DNA of 64,000 bases from Amphritea pacifica. GTDB lineage: Bacteria; Pseudomonadota; Gammaproteobacteria; Pseudomonadales; Balneatricaceae. The notes under the pieces are model-generated. The model had not been told where the DNA came from. It worked only from the letters and a program-made list of their open reading frames with translations, and did no database searches. The stretch covers positions 50,240-114,239 of the forward strand of contig NZ_JAFFZO010000015.1 in NCBI RefSeq assembly GCF_016924145.1. Reading direction: 5' to 3'. The position numbers and the translations under genes were made by a program. Below are positions 34,505-43,798 of the stretch, piece by piece. Every line of letters begins with the position of its first letter. Positions within the stretch are counted from its first letter, which is position 1.

Positions 34505-35986
34505 GTGTCAATTGTAGAAGGTGATGCAGGTCTGTTGGATTCATCCCTCTGGGAGGGGCGGATATTCGATGGTAGCTGGAAGGTCGCACAGGGAGGCAGT
34601 ATCGTCGTCACTGAACCGGCCACCGGGGAAGCACTGACCCGTACCGGTCTGGGCGATGCTTCAGATATCGCCATTGCGGCGCGAAATGCTGCTGAAGCTC
34701 AGGCTGAGTGGGTGAAAATGTCCTGTCGTGAACGGGCAGATATCTTTTTTCGTGCGGCTGAGGCTCTGCAACAGGATTTCAGTGCCGCAAAAGACTGGAT
34801 TGCCCGGGAAACCGGCGGCATCTTTGCCAAGGGCGAGCATGAGGTGCGCGAGGCGGTGGTGATTCTGCGCCGTTCTGCAGCGATGCTGCTTGATCCGGAT
34901 CATGGCCTGGTGCTGCCTTCGGCGTCGGGCACCCTATCTTATGCCAAGCGCCAACCCTTAGGGGTTATCGGTGTAATCTCTCCGTTTAATTTCCCGCTGA
35001 TACTGTCTATTCGGGCCGTCGCCCCGGCGTTGGCAGCGGGAAATGCTGTGGTGCTCAAGCCTGACCCGCGTACGCCGGTCAGTGGCGGTTTTATCATTGC
35101 CCGGGCGCTTGAACAGGGAGGGCTGCCAAAAGGCCTTCTGCACGTGATTCCTGGGGGGGCGGATGCCGGTGAAGCGCTGTGTACCGATCCCCATGTGCGC
35201 ATGATCGCCTTTACCGGATCCACTCAGGTCGGCCGCAGAATCGGTGAGCTGGCCGGTCGCCATCTGAAAAAAGTGATGCTGGAGCTGGGGGGGAAAAGCC
35301 CGCTGATCATCACCGAGGATGTCGATCTTGATCTGGCAGCCAGCAATGCAGCCTGGGGCGCCTGGTTCCATCAGGGGCAGATCTGCATGGCATCGGGACG
35401 CATCATTGTTCATGAAGCGATTGCAGCGCAACTGACAGAACGGCTGGTGGCTAAAGCCGCTCACCTGCCTTTTGGCAATCCAACCGATGGTAACGTGGCC
35501 ATGGGACCGATTATCAACCGTGCTCAGCTGGAGCGGGTTGACGCCATCGTCAAAGAGAGCGTGGCTGCCGGAGCGATCCTGGAAGCGGGTGGCGAGTCCG
35601 AAGGCCCCTATTATCAGCCGACCGTTCTGTCGGGCGTTAAACCGGGGATGCGCGCCTATAGCGAGGAGTTCTTCGGGCCGGTTGCCAGCATCATTACCTA
35701 TCGCGACGATGAGGAAGCGATCCGTATCGCCAATGATACTGAGTATGGTCTGGCCGCCGCGGTGATCTGTCGCTCAGTCGGTCGGGCGACAGCGATCGGC
35801 GAGCGTCTGCACGCCGGCATGGTGCATATCAATGATCAGACCGTGAATGATGAGTGCATCAATCCCTTTGGTGGTCGCGGCGCTTCCGGCAATGGTGGCA
35901 GCATCGGCGGACCGGCTGACTGGGATGAGTTCTGCCAGTGGCAATGGGTCACCGTGAAAGATACCCCGCCGGCCTATCCGTTCTGA
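34505..35986 (+). CDS. NAD-dependent aldehyde dehydrogenase, benzaldehyde-type
   Basis: A 493-residue ALDH-superfamily enzyme. It has the cofactor-binding FTGSTQVGR (about 236), the catalytic Glu260 in LELGGKSPL and the catalytic Cys294 in GQICMASGR. GGAGG seven bases before GTG 34505 marks the start, and the sigma-54 transcript begins after an earlier in-frame ATG at 34430, which therefore cannot be used. The sequence resembles XylC-type benzaldehyde and vanillin dehydrogenases. With the alcohol dehydrogenase at 43799 it would oxidise an alcohol through the aldehyde to the acid. Substrate is inferred. Confidence 0.88.
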   Translation: MSIVEGDAGLLDSSLWEGRIFDGSWKVAQGGSIVVTEPATGEALTRTGLGDASDIAIAARNAAEAQAEWVKMSCRERADIFFRAAEALQQDFSAAKDWIARETGGIFAKGEHEVREAVVILRRSAAMLLDPDHGLVLPSASGTLSYAKRQPLGVIGVISPFNFPLILSIRAVAPALAAGNAVVLKPDPRTPVSGGFIIARALEQGGLPKGLLHVIPGGADAGEALCTDPHVRMIAFTGSTQVGRRIGELAGRHLKKVMLELGGKSPLIITEDVDLDLAASNAAWGAWFHQGQICMASGRIIVHEAIAAQLTERLVAKAAHLPFGNPTDGNVAMGPIINRAQLERVDAIVKESVAAGAILEAGGESEGPYYQPTVLSGVKPGMRAYSEEFFGPVASIITYRDDEEAIRIANDTEYGLAAAVICRSVGRATAIGERLHAGMVHINDQTVNDECINPFGGRGASGNGGSIGGPADWDEFCQWQWVTVKDTPPAYPF

Positions 35987-36084
35987 GGTGTTCTGATCGA
36001 TTAACCAGTATTTTTTGCAGCGCTGCCGACGATCAGTCTGCTCAGCCGCATAACAACGTTTAATTCAAAGCGAAGGAATAAAAT

Positions 36085-37731
36085 ATGAATAACAACTCCC
36101 GCTTAAAATCCTTGTCCCTGACAAAAACGTCATTAAAGCCCCTGACGGTTGCCGTATCACTGGCAACGGTTCTATGCGTTCCAGAGGCGCTGGCGTATAA
36201 AATTGATACCGGTAATCCCGATATCAGACTGCGCTGGGATAACACCTTTAAGTACAGTGCGGCATTCAGGGTGGAAGACAAGTCAGACACCCTGCTGGCC
36301 GATGTTAACTACGATGATGGTGACCGCAACTTCGATAAAGGGCTGATATCCAACAGACTCGACTGGCTGACTGAACTGGATGCCCGTTATAAAGACTATG
36401 GCGTAAGGGTGAGTGGTGCCGCCTGGTATGACTCGGTGTATAACCAGAGCAACGATAACGACTCGCCGTTTACCAATAATTCCACCAGCGCCAAAAACAA
36501 CAAATTCACCGACGAAACCCGCGATGTGCATGGACGTAAGGCGGAGCTCCTGGATGCGTTTGTCTACGGTAACTTTGACCTGGGTGATATGCGCAGCAGC
36601 CTGCGTCTGGGACGCCACTCACTGGTATACGGTGAAACGCTGTTCTTTGGTGCCAACGGAATCGCCGATGCTCAGGGACCGACCGATCTGATCAAACTGT
36701 TAAGCGTACCGAGCACTCAGTTTAAAGAGGTGTTGCGGCCGGTTAACCAGCTGTCGGGCACCTTACAGATCAGCCCGGAATTGTCGCTGGGCGGTTATTA
36801 CCAGTTTGCCTGGGAGGAGACCCGGTTGCCGGGTGTTGGCAGCTATCTGTCCAATATCGACTGGGCCGGTCCCGGCACTGAGTCGCTGATCGCTGGCCCC
36901 GGGGTTGTCTGGAATCATATCTCCGACGTAGAACCGGATGATTCCGGTCAGGGGGGGCTGAAACTGCGTATCGCCCCGGAAGAGAGTGATTTTGAGTATG
37001 GTCTTTACTATGCCCGCTATCACGCCAAGACGCCGTCGGGCTTCTATTTTGACCCGGTCGGCGGGACTATCCGCACTGTCTATGGTCAGGATATCGATAC
37101 CTTTGGCGCCAGTGCGACTACCTCTATCGGGCAGCTGAATATCGCGGCGGAAGCATCGATGCGCTATAACGCCCCGCTCAACAGTGATCCGCAGATCTCC
37201 GTCGGCCAGACCGCCGATAACGATAACAACATTCTTTATGCGGTGGGTAAGACCGCCCATGCCAACCTTTCCGGTATCTATGTATTGCAGCCAAGTTCCC
37301 TGTGGGATGGCGGTGCATTGCTGGGTGAGCTGGCGTGGAACCGGGTGGTGTCGGTCGATAAGAATCCGAATGCGCTGGACCCTAACAGTACTCGCGATGC
37401 CTGGGCGATGCGGATGATCTTTTCGCCAGCCTACTTTCAGGTTTTGCCGGGTCTTGATGTCGAAGTGCCTGTCGGTCTTGGTTACAACTTTGCAGGCCGC
37501 TCCGGCGCGGTTGCCAATATGAATGGTGGTGCCTCCTATGGCGGTGATTTCTCTCTGGGGGTTAACGGAACCTACCAGAACACCTGGAAGCTGGGGGCCA
37601 GTTATGTGCGTTTTCTCGGCGACGAGTTCAGCTTTGTGACGCCGCAGAACTCTGCAGGACCGGCACTTTCATTTAAACAGACCCGTGCCGACCGGGATTT
37701 TGTGTCGCTGTATATCCAGCGTAGTTTCTAA
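36085..37731 (+). CDS. DUF1302 family outer-membrane protein
   Basis: A 548-residue exported protein. The N-terminus carries a signal sequence (cleavage near EALA, residue 37). The mature part is rich in alternating aromatic and polar strands (LRWDNTFKYSAAFRV, DYGVRVSGAAWYDSVY, SLRLGRHSLVYGETLFFG) and ends in SLYIQRSF, with the terminal phenylalanine usual in outer-membrane barrels. DUF1302 is regularly encoded beside DUF1329, an MMPL transporter and a YCF48-like protein, as here. The role is not defined; a pore for hydrophobic compounds is the favoured idea. It lies 98 bases after the ALDH gene, in the sigma-54 transcript. Confidence 0.85.
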   Translation: MNNNSRLKSLSLTKTSLKPLTVAVSLATVLCVPEALAYKIDTGNPDIRLRWDNTFKYSAAFRVEDKSDTLLADVNYDDGDRNFDKGLISNRLDWLTELDARYKDYGVRVSGAAWYDSVYNQSNDNDSPFTNNSTSAKNNKFTDETRDVHGRKAELLDAFVYGNFDLGDMRSSLRLGRHSLVYGETLFFGANGIADAQGPTDLIKLLSVPSTQFKEVLRPVNQLSGTLQISPELSLGGYYQFAWEETRLPGVGSYLSNIDWAGPGTESLIAGPGVVWNHISDVEPDDSGQGGLKLRIAPEESDFEYGLYYARYHAKTPSGFYFDPVGGTIRTVYGQDIDTFGASATTSIGQLNIAAEASMRYNAPLNSDPQISVGQTADNDNNILYAVGKTAHANLSGIYVLQPSSLWDGGALLGELAWNRVVSVDKNPNALDPNSTRDAWAMRMIFSPAYFQVLPGLDVEVPVGLGYNFAGRSGAVANMNGGASYGGDFSLGVNGTYQNTWKLGASYVRFLGDEFSFVTPQNSAGPALSFKQTRADRDFVSLYIQRSF

Positions 37732-37755
37732 CCGAATTCAGTGGAGATAAAAATA

Positions 37756-39114
37756 ATGAAAAATACACTTAAAGTACTGGTGACCGGGGTTGCCCTGGCA
37801 CTGACCTCACAACTCTCGCTGGGGGCTGTCGATGCTCAGACAGCGGCGCAACTTAATACCACGCTGACGCCACTGGGGGCGGAAAAGTCAGGGAATGCTG
37901 CGGGCACCATTCCCGAGTGGAAGGGTGGCTATACCACCGTGGCGGCTGGTTATAAAAGTGGCGATATCCGTCCCGATCCATTTGCCAGTGATAAACCGCT
38001 GTTTACCATTACGGCTGCCAATCTGGCGCAATACAGTGATCAGTTGAGTGACGGCGTCAAAGCCCTGTTTGCCAAAAATCCTGATTTTCGCATGAATATC
38101 TATCCCACCCATCGTTCGGCTGCGGCACCCGGATGGGTTTATAGCAATACCGAAAAGAATGCCACCCGCGCAGAACTGGCAGCGGATGAAACCTCCGTCA
38201 GTGGTGCCTATGGTGGCATCCCGTTCCCGATTCCAAAAACCGGTGCCGAGGTGATGTGGAATCATCGCTTAGGCTGGTCAGGAGAATCGGTCGAGTATGC
38301 GATGAAAACCTATATTGTGACTGCCGATGGGCATCGCTCGCTGGCCAGTGAAGGTGATGAGCTGATGCAGTTTCCTTACTATTACAAGGAGGGGGACGCT
38401 GCCGACTATAGCGGTGTAAACCAGTTAGGGCGTTTTATTGTCACCGGCCCGGCCTCCAAAGCGGGCGAAGCGATTCTGGTGCATGACCCGTCAGTCGCCG
38501 GAAAAAAACGGGCTATCTGGCAGTATCTTGTGGGTCAGCGCCGGGTGCGTAAAGCGCCATCGGTTGCCTACGATACACCCGATTTCGTTACCTCAGGGGT
38601 CGGCTTGTTTGATGAGGCCTTTATGATGTTTGGCCCTATCGACCGGCATAACTACAAACTGCAGGGTAAAAAAGAGCTCTTTATCCCCTACAACAACAAC
38701 CATGCTGCTCAGGTGAGTATTGATGAGTTGATGGGTGAGCATTTTCTGAACCCCGAGAATGTTCGCTGGGAACTGCATCGGGTCTGGGTGGTGGATGCTG
38801 AACTGAAAGACGGCATGCGTCATACCGTACCGAAACGTACCTATTACATCGATGAAGACAGCTGGAAAATTGTCCTGTTTGATGGCTGGGATGCTAAAGG
38901 CGATCTGTGGCGGATGAACTACTCGCTGACCTACCTGGTGCCTGAACTGCCAGCACTGGTGACTAATGTGATGTGGGGTGGCTATGACTTGCAAACTGGC
39001 GCGTACTATCTGAACGCTGCCATGAATGGTGGTACCCCACATTACCGGGTGCGTGAACCGATATCTGAAGGCACCTGGAGTCCGGTAGAACTGGCCAACC
39101 AGGGGGCTCGCTAA
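37756..39114 (+). CDS. DUF1329 family secreted protein
   Basis: A 452-residue protein with a signal peptide (MKNTLKVLVTGVALALTSQLSLGAVDA). ATG 37756 follows GGAGAT; an in-frame GTG five codons earlier is not used. Family blocks include IPEWKGGYTTVAAGYKSGD near 45 and FNHRLGW-like GAEVMWNHRLGWSG near 160, and WELHRVWVVDAELKDGMRHTVPKRTYYIDED near 335. DUF1329 is a LolA/LolB-like lipid-binding fold by family knowledge and should act in the periplasm or at the outer membrane. It is the near-constant partner of DUF1302. Confidence 0.85.
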   Translation: MKNTLKVLVTGVALALTSQLSLGAVDAQTAAQLNTTLTPLGAEKSGNAAGTIPEWKGGYTTVAAGYKSGDIRPDPFASDKPLFTITAANLAQYSDQLSDGVKALFAKNPDFRMNIYPTHRSAAAPGWVYSNTEKNATRAELAADETSVSGAYGGIPFPIPKTGAEVMWNHRLGWSGESVEYAMKTYIVTADGHRSLASEGDELMQFPYYYKEGDAADYSGVNQLGRFIVTGPASKAGEAILVHDPSVAGKKRAIWQYLVGQRRVRKAPSVAYDTPDFVTSGVGLFDEAFMMFGPIDRHNYKLQGKKELFIPYNNNHAAQVSIDELMGEHFLNPENVRWELHRVWVVDAELKDGMRHTVPKRTYYIDEDSWKIVLFDGWDAKGDLWRMNYSLTYLVPELPALVTNVMWGGYDLQTGAYYLNAAMNGGTPHYRVREPISEGTWSPVELANQGAR

Positions 39115-39199
39115 TATCTCGCAATCCGTATTTGATCGTTGTCTGACGGCTGCTGTAACCCACAGCAGCCGGTCTCAGATGATGATCAGGAGTTTTCTG

Positions 39200-40318
39200 A
39201 TGGTCGTATTTTCCAATTCAATATTAAGAAACCGGCTGGCGGGAGGCTGTCTTCTGCTGCTGATGGCCGGGCAGAGCTGGACCGCTGTGGCTGGTGCTGA
39301 AACCGGATTTACTGCGCTGGACAAGCCGGCACAGATCACTGCTCAGTCAGTGCATAAAACCATATTGTCGGTTGCACGGGCGGGTCAGCGGCTGGTAGCT
39401 GTGGGTGAAGAGGGCATTATTCTGTTATCGGACGATAACGGTCAGCACTGGAATCAGATTGTGTCGCCAGTGTCTGCAGCGCTAACTGAGGTGCAGTTTG
39501 TCGACCCCCGTCATGGCTGGATTGTAGGCCACTATGGCGTGGTGCTGGCGACCACGGATGGCGGTGAAAGCTGGCAAAAACAGCTGGATGGCATTCAGGC
39601 GGCACAGTTATTGTTGGCGGATGTTCAGCTGCGCGGTGGCGATGAGCGTGAGCTTCGCGAAGCACGCCGTTTAATAGACGATGGCCCTGATAAACCCTTT
39701 CTCAATCTGCATTTCACTGATGCCCTCAACGGCTTTGTATTCGGTGCCTACAACCTCATCTATCGCACCCAGGATGGCGGTCAGAGCTGGCAGCCGTGGC
39801 TGAGTCGGGTCGATAACCCGATGGGGCTGCATCTGTATGGTATGGCCGAGGCGGATGGGGTGCTGATGATGGCCGGTGAGCAGGGAACGCTGTTGCGTTC
39901 AACCGATGCCGGAGAGCATTTTGAAGCGATCGACTCGCCTTATGATGGGAGCTTTTTCGGCATCATCGCTGAGCCGGATGGGGCGTTTGTCGTCTATGGA
40001 CTGCGGGGGCACCTGTTCCGTTCAGTCGACAACGGCGACAGCTGGACTCAGCTTGATATCCGGGAAGAGGTTGCGCTCAGTGCGGCGTCGATGCTGGCGG
40101 ATGGGCGTCTGCTGGTGGTGAGTCAGAGTGGCACACTGCTGGTTAACCGGAATGACACCGGTTTTGTGCCGGTAGCGGATCTGCCAGCGCTGCCATTAGC
40201 GGATGTTGTTCAGTCGGCTGACGGGGCGGCCATTGTTGCCAGTCTGGCCGGTGTTCACCGGTTTGATCTGCCCGGACGTATCGCCAGGGATAGTGCGTCC
40301 GGCAGTGTGAAGGAATAA
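39200..40318 (+). CDS. YCF48-like beta-propeller protein
   Basis: A 372-residue exported protein; start ATG 39200 is preceded by AGGAG. The signal helix (about 10-28) is followed by repeats of the type ILLSDDNGQHWNQI, VLATTDGGESWQKQ, IYRTQDGGQSWQPW, LLRSTDAGEHFEAI and LFRSVDNGDSWTQL, the BNR/YCF48 blades. In cyanobacteria YCF48 helps assemble photosystem II, but in proteobacteria such genes accompany MMPL transporters and DUF1302/DUF1329 proteins, probably as periplasmic partners. The function is not known. Confidence 0.85.
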   Translation: MVVFSNSILRNRLAGGCLLLLMAGQSWTAVAGAETGFTALDKPAQITAQSVHKTILSVARAGQRLVAVGEEGIILLSDDNGQHWNQIVSPVSAALTEVQFVDPRHGWIVGHYGVVLATTDGGESWQKQLDGIQAAQLLLADVQLRGGDERELREARRLIDDGPDKPFLNLHFTDALNGFVFGAYNLIYRTQDGGQSWQPWLSRVDNPMGLHLYGMAEADGVLMMAGEQGTLLRSTDAGEHFEAIDSPYDGSFFGIIAEPDGAFVVYGLRGHLFRSVDNGDSWTQLDIREEVALSAASMLADGRLLVVSQSGTLLVNRNDTGFVPVADLPALPLADVVQSADGAAIVASLAGVHRFDLPGRIARDSASGSVKE

Positions 40319-40322
40319 CGTT

Positions 40323-42833
40323 GTGAATAGTGCGAATAATATAGATACCGGTGCAGCGAAGCCGCCACCGGAAGCGTTTGATCCGCATTCCGGATCGTTT
40401 ATTGAACGACTGGTGTTTAATCAGCGCCGGCTGGTGCTGGCATTTTGCCTGCTCATCAGTCTTGGACTCGGGTGGCAGGCAACTCAGCTGGGACTCAATG
40501 CCAGCTTTGAGAAGATGATTCCCACCGGACATCCGTTTATCACCAATTTTCTTGCCAACCGTTCCAGTCTGGCCGGTTTAGGGAACTCCCTGCGGGTTGC
40601 CGTCGGTGTTAAACAGGGGTCAATCTATGATCAGCAGTATCTGCAAACACTGCAGCAGATCAATGATGAACTCTACTTGTTGCCGGGGGTTGATCGTCCC
40701 TATCTGAAGTCTCTGTGGACGCCAAGTACCCGCTGGATCGCCGTCACCGAAGAGGGTATGGATGGTGGTACGGTGATTCCCGGTGATTTTGATGGTTCTG
40801 CCGCGAGTCTGGAACAGGTCCGGCTGAACGTGCAGCGCTCCGGAGAGATCGGACAGCTGGTGTCGGCTAATTTCCGCTCCAGTATTGTCTATGTGCCGTT
40901 GTTGGACAGAGATCCGCGCACTGATGAACCACTGGATTACGGTCAGCTGTCCCGTCAACTGGAACAGATCAGAACTAAATACCAGAGTGATAATATTGAG
41001 ATTCATATCACCGGTTTTGCCAAGATTGTCGGCGATCTGATTGAAGGGATGCAGCAGGTGCTGGTGTTTTTTGTACTGGCGGTGGCGATTGCCACAGCGG
41101 TACTGTTTGCCTATACCCGCTGCCTGCGCAGCTCGCTGCTGGTGATGGGGTGCTCCCTGATCGGTGTGCTATGGCAACTGGGAATGCTGCAGCTGTTTGG
41201 CTTCGATCTGAACCCCTATTCGATCCTTGTTCCCTTTCTGGTCTTTGCCATCGGTATCAGTCATGGTGCACAGAAAATGAACGGCGTGATGCGCGATATT
41301 GGTAGTGGTATGGCGCCCTATGTTGCCACCCGCAACACCTTCCGCCGTCTGTTCCGAACCGGTATCGCCGCGCTGATTACCGATGCCTTTGGCTTTGCGG
41401 TATTGCTGGTGATCGATATCGGTGTGATCCGGGAGCTGGCGATTGCGGCCAGTCTGGGGGTGGCGGTGCTGATTATCAGTAACCTGGTGCTGCTGCCAGT
41501 ACTGCTCTCCTATATCGGTGTGACACCGAAGGCGGCTGCGCGCTCGGTTCAGCATGACAGCGTTGGTGCTGGTGATGACGGCAGTGATCGTGAAATTCAT
41601 CAGGTCCTGCCGGGACGGTTGTGGAAATTCTTTGCCCTGTTTACTGAGCGTAAATGGGCGCTTACCGCTTTAACGGTGGCGGCCGGGCTGGCGGTGTTTG
41701 GTTCGGTGGTCGGCAGCCGCTTACAGATCGGTGATCTTGAACCCGGTGCGCCTGAGTTGCGGGCAGATTCCCGTTATAACCTGGATACCGCCTTTATGGC
41801 AGATAACTATGCCGCCAGTTCCGATATCTTCGTGGTGATGGTGAAAACTGCAGTGGATAGCTGTACCCATTACTCAGTCTTGTCGAAGGTCCGTGAGCTG
41901 ACCGGGCAACTGGAACGGCTACCCGGCGTTGAATCGACCAATTCAATGGCGCGGCTGTCCCGCTATGCGATGGTGGGCTATAACGAGGGTAACTTTAAAT
42001 GGCTGGAGTTGATTCCCAACAATGCAGCGCTGGGAGCGGTGCAGGCACGGGCGCCTCGGGAGCTGTTTAATGCGGACTGCAGCTTATTATCGGTGTATGT
42101 CTATCTCAAGGATCATAAGGCCGCGACGCTTAACAGTGTGGTTGAAGTCGCGCAGAAATTTGCCGCTGATAACAGTGATGATGAGGCTCGCTTTATGCTG
42201 GCTGCGGGCAACTCCGGTATTGAAGCCGCGACCAATATCGTGGTGAAAAAAGCGATGAATCAGATGATGTATCTGGTTTACGGTGCGGTGATTATTCTCT
42301 GCTGGATCACCTTCCGCAGCTGGCGTGGCGTTGTGGCGGCGGTGTTGCCACTGATGCTGACCTCGGTGATGTGTCAGGCACTGATGGTCAAGCTGGGGAT
42401 CGGCGTTAAGGTGGCTATTCTGCCGGTGATTGCCCTGGGTGTGGGGATCGGTGTGGATTATGCCCTGTATGTTCTGTCAGTGTTGCTGATGGGGCTGCGT
42501 TTTGGCATGACGGTCACTCAGGCGTATCAGTTGGCGTTGCGTCAGACCGGCCGGATCGTGATGCTGACCGGGGCAACCCTGGCGGTGGGTGTGGCCACCT
42601 GGGTGTTCTCCCCCATCCGTTTTCAGGCGGATATGGGGATCCTGCTGGCCTTTATGTTCCTGTTTAACATGCTGGGAGCGTTGATTCTGTTGCCAGCGCT
42701 GGCCCATTTCCTGTTTGGTTCTACGGTGCTTGCTCCGCCTATTAGCAGCAGTGCGCCAGTGCAGGAACACAATAATAATGATTCGGATGGTCTCAAAAGC
42801 CAGTTTTTAACGGAGGAAAACAGTCATGCTTGA
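40323..42833 (+). CDS. MMPL/RND-family transporter
   Basis: An 836-residue inner-membrane protein, GTG start at 40323. It has 12 hydrophobic segments in two sets with two large periplasmic loops (about 60-235 and about 470-625). Motifs are GFAKIVGDLIEGMQQVLVFF near 230-250, FAIGISHGAQKMNGV near 318-332 and GVGIGVDYALYVLSVLL near 703-720, the proton-relay region of the RND/MMPL family. MMPL proteins move lipids and other hydrophobic compounds across the envelope. It overlaps the esterase gene by eight bases and is the transporter component of this cluster. Confidence 0.9.
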   Translation: MNSANNIDTGAAKPPPEAFDPHSGSFIERLVFNQRRLVLAFCLLISLGLGWQATQLGLNASFEKMIPTGHPFITNFLANRSSLAGLGNSLRVAVGVKQGSIYDQQYLQTLQQINDELYLLPGVDRPYLKSLWTPSTRWIAVTEEGMDGGTVIPGDFDGSAASLEQVRLNVQRSGEIGQLVSANFRSSIVYVPLLDRDPRTDEPLDYGQLSRQLEQIRTKYQSDNIEIHITGFAKIVGDLIEGMQQVLVFFVLAVAIATAVLFAYTRCLRSSLLVMGCSLIGVLWQLGMLQLFGFDLNPYSILVPFLVFAIGISHGAQKMNGVMRDIGSGMAPYVATRNTFRRLFRTGIAALITDAFGFAVLLVIDIGVIRELAIAASLGVAVLIISNLVLLPVLLSYIGVTPKAAARSVQHDSVGAGDDGSDREIHQVLPGRLWKFFALFTERKWALTALTVAAGLAVFGSVVGSRLQIGDLEPGAPELRADSRYNLDTAFMADNYAASSDIFVVMVKTAVDSCTHYSVLSKVRELTGQLERLPGVESTNSMARLSRYAMVGYNEGNFKWLELIPNNAALGAVQARAPRELFNADCSLLSVYVYLKDHKAATLNSVVEVAQKFAADNSDDEARFMLAAGNSGIEAATNIVVKKAMNQMMYLVYGAVIILCWITFRSWRGVVAAVLPLMLTSVMCQALMVKLGIGVKVAILPVIALGVGIGVDYALYVLSVLLMGLRFGMTVTQAYQLALRQTGRIVMLTGATLAVGVATWVFSPIRFQADMGILLAFMFLFNMLGALILLPALAHFLFGSTVLAPPISSSAPVQEHNNNDSDGLKSQFLTEENSHA

Positions 42834-43770
42834 TCTGCAGATAAAAGGCATCCTGGAGCAGGCGGCGGCTGCGGGAGCGCCGGACTTTGCTGACCTGCCA
42901 CCCGCGGCTGGCCGTGAGGTTTACAGCCAGATACTGGCGGCCACCGATGTTGCCGTAGCTGACGGGGTGAATATTTCTGATCTGAGCATACCCGGCCCCG
43001 GCGGTGAACTGGCGTTGCGGTGTTACCGCCCGGAGGGGGCGGATGAACTGGCTGGCGCGGTGCTCTATCTGCACGGTGGCGGTTTTGTGGTGGGCTGCCC
43101 CCGGGATTATGACGGTGTTGTCAGTCAGCTAAGCCGGTTGTCCGGCTGTCTGATTGTGCAGGTTGATTACCGTCTGGCACCAGAGCACCCCTATCCGGCT
43201 GCCGTCGAAGACTGTTATGCAGCCCTGTGCTGGCTGGCAGACGCAGCGACGGAGCTGGGGGTTACACCAGGACAGATTGCCCTGGCCGGTGACAGTGCAG
43301 GTGCTAATCTGGCTGCTGTCTGTGCATTGCTGGCACGAGATAACGCAGGCCCCTCAGTGCGCCAGCAAACCCTTATTTATCCCACAGCATCGGGCCCCGA
43401 TACCCTGTATGACTCTTATGATAAATATGGCGAGGGCTATACCCTGACAAATCGCAGTATGGTCTATTTTATGGAGCATTATCTGAGTGGCAGTGCTGAA
43501 CCTGTCGATTTTCGGCTTGCACCGCTGGACGCTGAAAACCTGTCAGATCTGCCCCCAGCATTGATTCAGGTGGCTGGCTTTGATCCGCTACGGGATGAAG
43601 GTATAGCGTACGCTGAGGCGCTGCAGCAAGCGGGCTGCTCCGTCAGCCTGATCGAGTATCCGCAGCTGGTGCACGGTTATATCAGCATGTCCGGTGCAGT
43701 TGCTGCAGCGGGGCGCGCGGTTGATGAAGTGGCAGCAGCCTGGCGACAGGTTTTTAGTTCTGTTGCGTAA
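42826..43770 (+). CDS. Alpha/beta hydrolase, HSL-type esterase
   Basis: A 314-residue esterase of the hormone-sensitive-lipase family. The oxyanion-hole motif HGGG is at 83-86, the nucleophile Ser157 is in GDSAGAN, an acid-loop GFDPLRDEG lies near 250 and the catalytic His is in LVHGY near 287. The fold and length (about 310) are typical. There is no signal peptide, so it acts in the cytoplasm. It overlaps the MMPL gene and precedes the alcohol dehydrogenase, suggesting that an imported ester is split and the freed alcohol oxidised (inference). Confidence 0.9.
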   Translation: MLDLQIKGILEQAAAAGAPDFADLPPAAGREVYSQILAATDVAVADGVNISDLSIPGPGGELALRCYRPEGADELAGAVLYLHGGGFVVGCPRDYDGVVSQLSRLSGCLIVQVDYRLAPEHPYPAAVEDCYAALCWLADAATELGVTPGQIALAGDSAGANLAAVCALLARDNAGPSVRQQTLIYPTASGPDTLYDSYDKYGEGYTLTNRSMVYFMEHYLSGSAEPVDFRLAPLDAENLSDLPPALIQVAGFDPLRDEGIAYAEALQQAGCSVSLIEYPQLVHGYISMSGAVAAAGRAVDEVAAAWRQVFSSVA

Positions 43771-43798
43771 ATCAGGATAATAATAACAGGAGAGATTT